Shown here: piece after piece, positions 57,763 through 64,000 of the stretch
How the letters are laid out: each line of letters starts with the position of its first letter
Numbering within the stretch: position 1 is the first letter of the stretch
From: Streptomyces gobiensis
Lineage (GTDB): Bacteria; Actinomycetota; Actinomycetes; Streptomycetales; Streptomycetaceae
Direction of reading: 5' to 3'
NCBI RefSeq assembly: GCF_021216675.1
Contig: NZ_CP086120.1
Coordinates: 2,090,501 to 2,154,500 of the forward strand
DNA: 64,000 nucleotides
The notes under the pieces: generated by a model
Told to the model about the DNA's origin: nothing
Database searches by the model: none
What the model saw: only the letters and a program-made list of their open reading frames with translations
Program-made: the position numbers and the translations under genes

Positions 57763-58314
57763 ATGGCACGGGTAGCGTTCACGACGTTCGCCGTACTGAA
57801 GAGGCCTTATGGCAACCCAGAGGTTCAGGAATTCGATGACCTGACCCCGCCGACCTTCGATGAGGCAGAGGGCAGTTCTGGCTTCATCGACCGCGCCAAG
57901 GCAGTCGACGACAACGAAGATCTCAGCAACTTCGAGCGTGACTGGGGAGTTTGGGGCGCCTTCTCCGTTCCCCGCTTCTACACGGGCGGCCGGACGACAG
58001 ACACCGACAGCCGCGCCTCCACCCTGTCCCTGTGGCAGGACCTCGAATCAGTCTTCACCTTTGTCTATTCAGGGCTGCACCGGTCCACTCTGCGACGTCG
58101 GCATGAGTGGTTCGTCAAACCCGAGTGGCCCACGTACGCGGCCTGGTGGGTCGCGGACGATTCGGTACCGACCTGGGATGACGCATGCCGTCGGCTGGAG
58201 CTTCTGCACGACAGCGGCCCCACCCCCGACGCGTTCAACTTCCATCACCCGTTCACCGCGGAGGGCTCACCGACTCGGCCAGCGAGAATCGGCAGCTCCG
58301 CGGCCCGGGAATAG
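57763..58314 (+). CDS. DUF3291 family protein
   Basis: A 183-residue protein beginning ARVAFTTFAVLKRPYGNPE. The pattern of LSLWQDLESVFTFVYSGLHR, FVKPEWPTYAAWWVADDSVP and WDDACRRLELLHDSGPTPDAFNF (the last read in two parts) matches DUF3291, a dimeric ferredoxin-like-fold family related to monooxygenases of the ABM type and often annotated so. It is the first gene of the forward operon, 53 bp before the cupin-MetRS gene. A tailoring or chaperone-like role in the hydrazine pathway is possible, but it is not part of the three-enzyme core. ATG 57763 or ATG 57748 may start it. Confidence 0.75.
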   Translation: MARVAFTTFAVLKRPYGNPEVQEFDDLTPPTFDEAEGSSGFIDRAKAVDDNEDLSNFERDWGVWGAFSVPRFYTGGRTTDTDSRASTLSLWQDLESVFTFVYSGLHRSTLRRRHEWFVKPEWPTYAAWWVADDSVPTWDDACRRLELLHDSGPTPDAFNFHHPFTAEGSPTRPARIGSSAARE

Positions 58315-58367
58315 CAGGACCCCTTCTCATCGAATTACAGCCAACTCAGCACAAACGGGGGTTTCAC

Positions 58368-60338
58368 TTGATCACGCGTGCTTTTGACCGCGACAGCATG
58401 AGCTGGTCCTACGAAATGTATCTGCAGCCCATGCTGGCGTCCACGGACATACCCGGCCTTCCGTTTGGCTCGGTATTCGGAAGCGTACCTCCGCATACGA
58501 CATCCAAGAGACATGCTCACCAGGACGGGGAAATGTTCATCGTCCTGAGCGGCAAGGCCGTTGTTGTCCTCGGCGAGGAGGAGCAGGAATTCGGACCCCG
58601 CGAGGTCGTTCACCTCTCCCCGTTCTCCTTCCACGAGATCCGCAACGAATCCGATGAGCCATTCGATATCGTCTCGATCTTCTGGGAGAACATTCCCGCC
58701 GCCGTAGCAGCGCTGGACAAAATATCTCCCCGGGCTGAACTGCCCGAGCGGGCCCTGGTGTTCTGTCCACCACCGACACCGAACGGCGGACTGCACCTCG
58801 GGCATTTAGCAGGACCGTATGTCCGTGCCGATATGTTCGCCCGCGCACTGCGCACGATGGGCCGCGGCGCCCGCTACATCACCGGCACTGACGACTACCA
58901 GTCCTATGTCGCGGTTGCCGCCGCACTCACCGGGAGCGACCCCGCCAGAGTGGCCGGCAAGGAAGGCGACGGCGTCCTCGCCACGCTCCACGCAGCCGGT
59001 GTGCGGTGTGACCGTGCGACCCGGCCCACCCTGAACCCCGATCACACCAGCAGGATCAGAGAACTCTTCGCCCGGCTGCTCGAGTCACCCGCGGTCACCA
59101 CGCAGGACCGGGAAACCGCCTACTGCGCCCAGTGTGATCTCTCCTTGTACCAGGCATTCGCCCGGGGCCACTGCCCCAGCTGTGCGGCCCCCAGCGACGG
59201 CGAGATCTGCGAAGCGTGCGGCCGGCCCAACGAGGCCCGGGACCTGACCGGACTGAGCTGCCGGATCTGCGGTAACGCCGCCACGGTCAGAACCGAAGAA
59301 GGCCTCTGGCTGGACATGAACCACTACGCGGACCGGCTGCGCGACTACCTCACACAGGCTGCCGCTACCCCTGACCTCCGGACCTTGGTCGAGAATCTCC
59401 TCGACTCCCCCGGTGGGCTGCCGGGTTACCGGCTGACCCGTACGACGGACTGGGGCGTCGCAACGCAAGAGGAGCAAGAGGAGGGGACACAGTCTGTTGA
59501 CCCCTGGGTGGACCTCGCGCTGACGTTCCTGGACGCGGCTCACGCCGAGAAGGCGGACGGACCAGCCGAGATCACCCTCTTCCTGGGATACGACAACAGC
59601 TACTACTACGCGGTCCTTCTGCCCGTACTGGCCTTCGCGGCCGGACTCGAGGACTGCCTGCCCACCGCCTTCGTCACCAACAAGTTCCTGCACCTCGACG
59701 AGGAGAAGTTCTCCACCAGCAGGAAACACGCGGTCTGGGCGGACGACGCCCTCGCGGCCAACGGCCCGGATGCGGTGCGACTGGCCCTGCTGCGCCGCGC
59801 CCCCGAAGGGCGGATCACCCGGATCGCCCGAGACGACGCCGAGTCGCTGGCCGGAGACCCGCTCTATGCCGGATACCGGGAGTGGCTGACTGGATTTGCC
59901 ACCGTGCAGGAGGAGTTCGGAACCGGCGTGCCCGGAACAGGGGCGTGGACGGATGCCCACCGGGAGTTCTACCGCTACCTCAATTCCCTCACCCAGCAGC
60001 TCGACGGTCTCCTGATCCCGGCAGCGTTCAGTGCCCACGGCTATATCACGCTGCTGGACTCGCTGTTGCACCGGACGACTGACTTCCGGGCGACCGAGAC
60101 CGATCTGCGCCGGGTTCCCTCACAGGGGGAGGAGGCGCGGACCAGTCTCGCCCTGGAATACCTCGCGGCCAAGGTCTTCGCCGCTCTGGCCTGGCCGGTC
60201 ATCCCCGGGCTGGCACAGGATGTCTGGAGCTGGCTGGGACTGCCCGGCACTCCTGAGCGCGAAGAGTCCTGGTCGTTCCTGCCCCCTGGGACTGAGTGCG
60301 GCCCGCCGGAATTCGCCGCGGTCCGGGGAAACCCGTGA
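58368..60338 (+). CDS. Cupin-methionyl-tRNA-synthetase didomain hydrazine (N-N bond) synthetase
   Basis: A 656-residue fusion. Residues 1 to about 125 form a cupin with metal motif RHAHQDGEMFIVLSG (His49, His51, Glu55) and a late His in SFHEIRNES. Residues about 130-645 resemble class I methionyl-tRNA synthetase: HLGH at 143-146 (HIGH signature), four CxxC pairs at about 253-303 (CAQC, CPSC, CEAC, CRIC) and KFSTS at 447-451 (KMSKS equivalent). In s56-p1 and triacsin pathways such fusions activate glycine with ATP and join it to N6-hydroxylysine; the cupin rearranges the ester into a hydrazine. TTG 58368 has GGGGG upstream; ATG 58398 is an alternative. The C-terminal tRNA-binding extension is absent, so tRNA charging is unlikely. 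Confidence 0.92.
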   Translation: MITRAFDRDSMSWSYEMYLQPMLASTDIPGLPFGSVFGSVPPHTTSKRHAHQDGEMFIVLSGKAVVVLGEEEQEFGPREVVHLSPFSFHEIRNESDEPFDIVSIFWENIPAAVAALDKISPRAELPERALVFCPPPTPNGGLHLGHLAGPYVRADMFARALRTMGRGARYITGTDDYQSYVAVAAALTGSDPARVAGKEGDGVLATLHAAGVRCDRATRPTLNPDHTSRIRELFARLLESPAVTTQDRETAYCAQCDLSLYQAFARGHCPSCAAPSDGEICEACGRPNEARDLTGLSCRICGNAATVRTEEGLWLDMNHYADRLRDYLTQAAATPDLRTLVENLLDSPGGLPGYRLTRTTDWGVATQEEQEEGTQSVDPWVDLALTFLDAAHAEKADGPAEITLFLGYDNSYYYAVLLPVLAFAAGLEDCLPTAFVTNKFLHLDEEKFSTSRKHAVWADDALAANGPDAVRLALLRRAPEGRITRIARDDAESLAGDPLYAGYREWLTGFATVQEEFGTGVPGTGAWTDAHREFYRYLNSLTQQLDGLLIPAAFSAHGYITLLDSLLHRTTDFRATETDLRRVPSQGEEARTSLALEYLAAKVFAALAWPVIPGLAQDVWSWLGLPGTPEREESWSFLPPGTECGPPEFAAVRGNP

Positions 60339-61408
60339 TGGGGGCGTCGGTGCGTGCCGGCGCACTGCCCTCGGAAGCCGACATCGTGGTCGTAGGGGCG
60401 GGGATCATCGGCGCTTCCATCGCCCACCAGCTGACGCTGCGGGGCAGGAGTGTCGTCGTACTGGAGCAGGCATCGCGCACCGGCGCGGGTGCCACCGGTC
60501 TCTCCGGTGGCATGGTGCGTGCTTACGATCCTGACCCCGTCGTCGCGGAACTCGCTCAGCTGAGCCTGGACACCTACCAGGACCCGGCACAGTGGCAGTC
60601 GCGGCGGTCGCCACTGCACTCGGTGTGCGCGCTGACGATTCAGGATCCGGCGATGGAGCAGCTACTGCGCGAGTCCGCCGCGCAGCTGGGTCCGTCAGCT
60701 CAGGTCATCACGGATTCCCCATATCTGGGCGTCCATTTGGACGGTGGTATCGCGCTGGCCGAGCAGCGGGGCGGCTATGTTCCCGCGGTCACGGTGACCG
60801 ATGACTGGCTGCGCCAGGCATGTTCCCGTGGCGCCTCACTGCACTACCGAGTGCGGGTGCTGGGGATCGAGAAGGATGACGGCCGCTGCCGGGTGCACAC
60901 CGGGGCCGGGGAAATCCTGGCCCGGTCGGTGGTAGTGGCGGCGGGAGCCTGGGCCGCTCAGCCGCTGGCCGGGGCCCATCGGCAGCACCCAGTGCGCAGC
61001 CGGTCCATCCAGGTGAGCGTTGTGCTGCGGGACCCGGCGGAATCAGCCCACGGGACATTCATTGACCTGCGTACGGGAGCCTATGGCAAGCCAGTCGGTG
61101 ATAACCGGTCGGTGATCGGCCTGCCTCATCTGGTCTGGGACGAGGAGCCCGGACGCGGCTACGCGGAACCGGACACCAGGCACGCGGAACTCACCGCCAA
61201 GACGGTGACCCCGTATCTGCCCTGGGTCGCGGAGGCTGAACGGGCGGCGATTCTCCGTACAGTGGACGGATACTGCGACACCGGAGAACTCTGCGAGCCG
61301 ACCGAGGTAGCGGGTGTGTGGTCAGTACGGGGCTGGAACGGCGGCGGGGTGAAGGTCGCCCCCGAGGCCGGGCGCCGGATCGCAGAAACAGTGATCGCCG
61401 GTATATGA
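60338..61408 (+). CDS. FAD-dependent glycine-oxidase-like enzyme, likely hydrazinoacetate-releasing
   Basis: A 356-residue DAO-fold flavoenzyme. The FAD motif VVVGAGIIGASIAHQL (G20-x-G22-x-x-G25), GAGATGLSGGMVR, a late VVVAAGAWAAQPLAG and the C-terminal VWSVRGWNGGGVKVAPEAGRR region with the flavin-closing glycines are typical. In the s56-p1/triacsin logic, the third enzyme (Spb39, Tri26) oxidises the lysine-glycine hydrazine at the lysine side, giving hydrazinoacetic acid and an aminoadipate semialdehyde. Its position immediately after the cupin-MetRS gene, with overlapping stop/start (TGATG), supports the same role. GTG 60335 is an alternative start. Confidence 0.88.
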   Translation: MGASVRAGALPSEADIVVVGAGIIGASIAHQLTLRGRSVVVLEQASRTGAGATGLSGGMVRAYDPDPVVAELAQLSLDTYQDPAQWQSRRSPLHSVCALTIQDPAMEQLLRESAAQLGPSAQVITDSPYLGVHLDGGIALAEQRGGYVPAVTVTDDWLRQACSRGASLHYRVRVLGIEKDDGRCRVHTGAGEILARSVVVAAGAWAAQPLAGAHRQHPVRSRSIQVSVVLRDPAESAHGTFIDLRTGAYGKPVGDNRSVIGLPHLVWDEEPGRGYAEPDTRHAELTAKTVTPYLPWVAEAERAAILRTVDGYCDTGELCEPTEVAGVWSVRGWNGGGVKVAPEAGRRIAETVIAGI

Positions 61409-61443
61409 ACGCGTCGGCAGGACCAAGGCAGAGGGAAAACAAC

Positions 61444-61935
61444 GTGCAGTACGACATCGACCGGGTGAACAGCGCCAGCTTTGAGCAGGTACTCCCCTTG
61501 ATCGCCGAATACCAGCGTTTTTACGGCTGCGAACCCGATGAGGCACGCAATCGGAAGTTCTTCGGTGAGCTGCTGGACGACGATACGTATGGGCTGCAGT
61601 TGTCGGCCCGAGCCGGTGACCGGGTGGTCGGCTTCGTCACCCTGTACTGGACCAGGACATCAACACAGGCCACCACGGTCGCCCTGCTCAACGACCTGTA
61701 TGTGCATCCGGACTTCCGCGGCGGAAGAGAGAACGGGGTGGGTGCGGAACTCATGCGTGCGGCAGCGCGCGCCGCCGCTGAACGCGGGTACCCCAGCCTC
61801 AACTGGGAGACCGCACCCGACAACCGGTCCGGCCAGGCGCTGTATGACCGCTTCCTCACGGAGGCACCTGCGCCGGGCAGTAAGTCATCCTGGATCCACT
61901 ACGGTTACCCGCTGCCGCCCGGGCCGACGGCGTGA
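61444..61935 (+). CDS. GNAT-family N-acyltransferase
   Basis: A 163-residue GNAT protein. VVGFVTLYWTRTSTQATTVA, LNDLYVHPDFRGGRENGVGA (motif A acetyl-CoA pyrophosphate loop, RGGxxxGxG) and SLNWETAPDNRSGQALYDRF (motif B) are canonical. GTG 61444 is preferred because GAGGGA precedes it; ATG 61405 overlaps the oxidase stop by 4 bp but lacks a ribosome site. In triacsin biosynthesis a GNAT enzyme acylates (succinylates) hydrazinoacetic acid, so this one may protect or acylate the free hydrazine in the same way. That specific substrate is inference. Confidence 0.88.
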   Translation: MQYDIDRVNSASFEQVLPLIAEYQRFYGCEPDEARNRKFFGELLDDDTYGLQLSARAGDRVVGFVTLYWTRTSTQATTVALLNDLYVHPDFRGGRENGVGAELMRAAARAAAERGYPSLNWETAPDNRSGQALYDRFLTEAPAPGSKSSWIHYGYPLPPGPTA

Positions 61936-63125
61936 TCTCCCGTACCCCTTTAGCGCCCACAGCTGCCACCGAAGGCAGTGACACCGCCGCACCGGCCGGG
62001 GCCGTGAAAACCATTGGCGGCGCGGTCACGCGAGGGGTACTCGGCGCGGGCATGCTGGTCATGCCGCCCGTCGTCCTGGGTCTGGCGGGCTCTCTGACCC
62101 CATGGGCCTGGGGGTTCCACCTGCTGCTGGGCGGTGCGGTAGCCCTGGTGCTCGCTCTGCTGGTACGGCAGGGTGCCCGTCCGGCTCCCCTGTCCGTCAG
62201 CATGGGGGAGCTGCTGGGGACCTGGGCGGCACGGTCGATCGACGGGGTGTTCGCGGTGGCCTTCACCGCGGGGCAGGCGGCCATCGCGTGGTTCGCCGCC
62301 AGCTACGCTCTCGCCGCGGCCTCGGGCGGTCGTCTGCAACCGGCCAACGCCAACGGTCTGCTGCTCGCTCTGGGTATTCTCGCCACAGCGCTCGGCCTGG
62401 CCCTGGCCGGCGTGCGCCCGGCACCACTGCTGCTCCGTATCCGCCCTTGGGCCACCGGTGCGCTGGCCATGGCCTGTGCCGCAGCGGGCTGGCCCATCGC
62501 CGCCGAAGACGGTTCCCCGCTGGGGCCGCCTGGCACGCTGGAATCTGGCGGCTTCTGGACGGCTGTCGCTGTGCTGTTCTTCGCCGGGGTCGGCTGGGAA
62601 ACGGTCACCACGGCCGTCCCCGGTATGCGAGCCAGGCGCTCCCACATCATCGGGGGAGTGCTGTTCGGCACGGTCGCGGTGGCCGGTGTCTACCTCGGGA
62701 TCGCGGTGGTCCACCAGCGCATGAGCGGCTCGTACGGCGAAGCGGACCGGCTGCCCGCCTGGTCGCAGTACGTCCTGGCGGGTGCGGTGGTGATCCTCGC
62801 GGCCTCCTACTGCTTCACCAACATCCGTACCGCATCCGTCATCGCCTCACGGCTCCGTGCCGGGGAAGGGTTCGTGACCCGTCCGGTCACGCTCATCATT
62901 GGGCTGATGTGTGCTGTGTTCGCCTGCGTCGGCATGCGGGCCGGAGGCGTCCCCCTGCTCCTGCTCGGTCCCGCGGTGGCTGCCTTGACTGGCTACTCTG
63001 TCGGCATGTTCGCTGCCGTAAAGCGGGGCGGACGCGGACTCTCGGCGACCGCTGGAGTTGTCCTGCTCACGTTGCTGGGCAGTGGGGCACTCGTCCTGTG
63101 GGAGTTGTCCGGCGTCAATAGCTGA
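61932..63125 (+). CDS. APC-superfamily amino-acid permease
   Basis: A 397-residue protein with about 12 transmembrane helices. The N-terminal glycine-rich segment VTRGVLGAGMLVMPPVVLGL, a core helix LFFAGVGWETVTTAVPGMR (G-W-E-T-V, similar to YfnA/CadB-type permeases) and LAASYCFTNIRTAS are family features. GTG 61932 overlaps the GNAT stop by 4 bp. Uptake of lysine or glycine precursors, or export of product, would fit. The MFS protein across the divergent promoter offers an alternative exporter. It is the last gene of the forward operon. Confidence 0.88.
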   Translation: MISRTPLAPTAATEGSDTAAPAGAVKTIGGAVTRGVLGAGMLVMPPVVLGLAGSLTPWAWGFHLLLGGAVALVLALLVRQGARPAPLSVSMGELLGTWAARSIDGVFAVAFTAGQAAIAWFAASYALAAASGGRLQPANANGLLLALGILATALGLALAGVRPAPLLLRIRPWATGALAMACAAAGWPIAAEDGSPLGPPGTLESGGFWTAVAVLFFAGVGWETVTTAVPGMRARRSHIIGGVLFGTVAVAGVYLGIAVVHQRMSGSYGEADRLPAWSQYVLAGAVVILAASYCFTNIRTASVIASRLRAGEGFVTRPVTLIIGLMCAVFACVGMRAGGVPLLLLGPAVAALTGYSVGMFAAVKRGGRGLSATAGVVLLTLLGSGALVLWELSGVNS

Positions 63126-63888
63126 CGCCGGACAGCCAGCCGCCGTCGATCACAAAGGGCTGCCCTGTGATGTAGGAGGAGTCCTCCGAGGACAGAAAGA
63201 GGGCGAGCCTCGCCACCTCATCCGCCCGGCCGATACGCCCCATCGGAATGAGCTGAGCATAGAACTCCGCCAGCGCGCCCGCGTCCGCGCCCGTGTCCGC
63301 GCCCTCCTCCGGATGGGTCATCGGTGTATCGATCGCTCCCGGGCAGATGGCATTGACCCGGATTCCCTTACCTGCCAGCTCCATCGACGCGACGCGGGTC
63401 ATTCCGACGATGGCCGCCTTGGTGGCCGCGTACGAGGTCAGATACGCCATGCCGCTCAGTGCGGCGTAGGACGACACATTGACGATCGTGCCGCCGCCGG
63501 CCGCCGCCAGCTCTGGCGCGGCCGCCCGCATCCCGAGGAAGCAGCCGGTCTGGTTGACCCGTACGACCTGCTCGAACTCCTCCAGCGGGGTGCTTGCCAG
63601 GGCGTTGAAGCGCACTATCCCCGCGTTGTTGACCAGCCCGTCGACCTTCCCGAAGGCATCGCTGGCGGCCTGCACCGCCGCCGCCCAGTCCTCCTCCCGT
63701 CCCACGTCCAGCCGTATGTACCGAGCGACATCCGGGCCAATCTCCCTGGCCACTGCCGCGCCTTGCTCATCCAGCACATCCCCGAGCAGCACGTTCGCGC
63801 CTTCGGCGGCGAAGAGCCGGGCCTCCTGCTCACCCTGCCCCCGCGCCGCCCCACTGATAATGACGACCCGCCCATCCAACTTCCCCAT
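63115..63888 (-). CDS. SDR, 3-alpha/20-beta-hydroxysteroid-dehydrogenase-like
   Basis: A 257-residue SDR. Cofactor motif VVIISGAARGQGEQEARLF, DVLDEQGAAVA with Asp after strand 2 (NAD preference), LVNNAGI, active site VNVSSYAALSGMAYLTSYAATK (Ser, Tyr, Lys spread normally) and SSYITGQPFVIDGGW. This closely follows the Streptomyces 3-alpha/20-beta-HSD pattern. ATG 63888 has GGAG six bases upstream. It converges with the permease gene with an 11-bp overlap and is probably not part of the N-N cluster, although it could reduce an aldehyde or ketone there. Confidence 0.92.
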   Translation of the reverse strand: MGKLDGRVVIISGAARGQGEQEARLFAAEGANVLLGDVLDEQGAAVAREIGPDVARYIRLDVGREEDWAAAVQAASDAFGKVDGLVNNAGIVRFNALASTPLEEFEQVVRVNQTGCFLGMRAAAPELAAAGGGTIVNVSSYAALSGMAYLTSYAATKAAIVGMTRVASMELAGKGIRVNAICPGAIDTPMTHPEEGADTGADAGALAEFYAQLIPMGRIGRADEVARLALFLSSEDSSYITGQPFVIDGGWLSGVSY

Positions 63889-63925
63889 CACCCACTCCTC
63901 CCTGCCGGGGGCTGCCCCCGATTCG

Positions 63926-63996
63926 TGTTGTGGGCAGTCGTTCCGCAGGGCGGAACGGGTGGGCACAACACCCGGCCACCGTCCCGCACCCGCCCA
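63926..63996. repeat. Dispersed palindromic repeat, copy 2
   Basis: Copy of the 26951-27020 element with one inserted C after CACAACA. It includes both arms GTTGTG/CACAAC, the inner GTTCCGC-AGG-GCGGAAC stem and the same GTCCCGCACCCGCCC flank. It lies upstream of the reverse SDR gene, so it may terminate a forward or reverse gene beyond the window edge. Confidence 0.85.
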
Positions 63997-64000
63997 ACCC

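Noticed and set aside
58368..60338. Housekeeping methionyl-tRNA synthetase
   Set aside because: It carries an N-terminal cupin, has a KFSTS variant rather than canonical KMSKS, lacks a C-terminal tRNA-binding extension, and is coupled to an oxidase in a biosynthetic operon.
1..64000. tRNA, rRNA, integrase or intact transposase genes
   Set aside because: None was recognised on either strand when gaps were read; the dense coding leaves few places for them. A covariance-model tRNA scan would settle this.

Overview
The window looks like chromosomal DNA of a Streptomyces or close relative. Base composition is very GC-rich with strong third-position GC, GTG and TTG starts are common, adjacent genes are often coupled by 4-bp GTGA/ATGA overlaps, and typical actinomycete families recur (two XRE-DUF5753/DUF397 pairs, DUF5133, FbiC, GPP34, many LLM and SDR enzymes). 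I saw no rRNA, tRNA, CRISPR array or intact insertion sequence.

Layout. (A) 1-12.4 kb, an oxidative catabolic region. A tightly coupled forward operon holds the end of a Rieske oxygenase, a protein resembling red chlorophyll catabolite reductase, an unknown two-lobed protein, an SDR, a membrane protein and an arylmalonate-decarboxylase/maleate-isomerase-like enzyme. A reverse operon holds a TetR regulator, a GMC oxidoreductase fused to an acetoacetate-decarboxylase-like domain, an acyl-CoA ligase and a membrane protein. A forward flavin monooxygenase follows. Two matching double palindromes lie between the TetR gene and the monooxygenase. A chlorophyllase-like secreted hydrolase closes the region. 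(B) 12.8-17.2 kb: DUF5133, an aromatic-acid-exporter-like protein, DUF1963, a Pcm-like methyltransferase and a secreted ricin-like lectin. (C) 17.3-25.0 kb: a poly-gamma-glutamate (gamma-PGA) type locus with CapA lipoprotein, a duplicated sensor-HAMP membrane protein, PgsB, PgsC and an NlpC/P60 hydrolase, with a possible exported hydrolase divergent to it. (D) 25.1-42 kb: mostly housekeeping and conserved genes (RecQ, ImmA/IrrE-XRE pair, FbiC, a D-Ala-D-Ala carboxypeptidase with a long acidic repeat tail, GPP34, an XRE/DUF397 pair, a large membrane protein, a DsbA/CcdA thiol pair, an ADP-ribosylglycohydrolase). (E) 42-50 kb: small regulatory and secreted genes, including a 32-residue CxxC mini-protein, an F420-type LLM oxidoreductase, a Tat-exported PHP hydrolase and a TPR protein. 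(F) 50.2-63.1 kb: an amidohydrolase/LLM pair beside a compact biosynthetic cluster. (G) An SDR and a dispersed palindromic repeat, also present downstream of recQ, end the window.

The most notable system is in F. An ornithine/lysine N-monooxygenase, a cupin-methionyl-tRNA-synthetase didomain protein and a glycine-oxidase-like flavoenzyme form the known three-enzyme set that joins N6-hydroxylysine and glycine into a hydrazine and releases hydrazinoacetic acid (s56-p1 and triacsin pathways). Here the set is accompanied by an ATP-grasp ligase, a GNAT acyltransferase, a DUF3291 protein, an amino-acid permease and an MFS exporter. No NRPS or PKS is visible, which suggests a small hydrazine- or N-N-containing amino-acid or peptide product. 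Second is the gamma-PGA locus, whose tandem receptor-like protein without an output domain and proline/glutamine/tyrosine-rich PgsB tail are unusual. Third is the pairing of a Rieske oxygenase with an RCCR-like protein, with a chlorophyllase-like hydrolase nearby, which hints at degradation of a tetrapyrrole or other macrocycle; this last reading is speculative.
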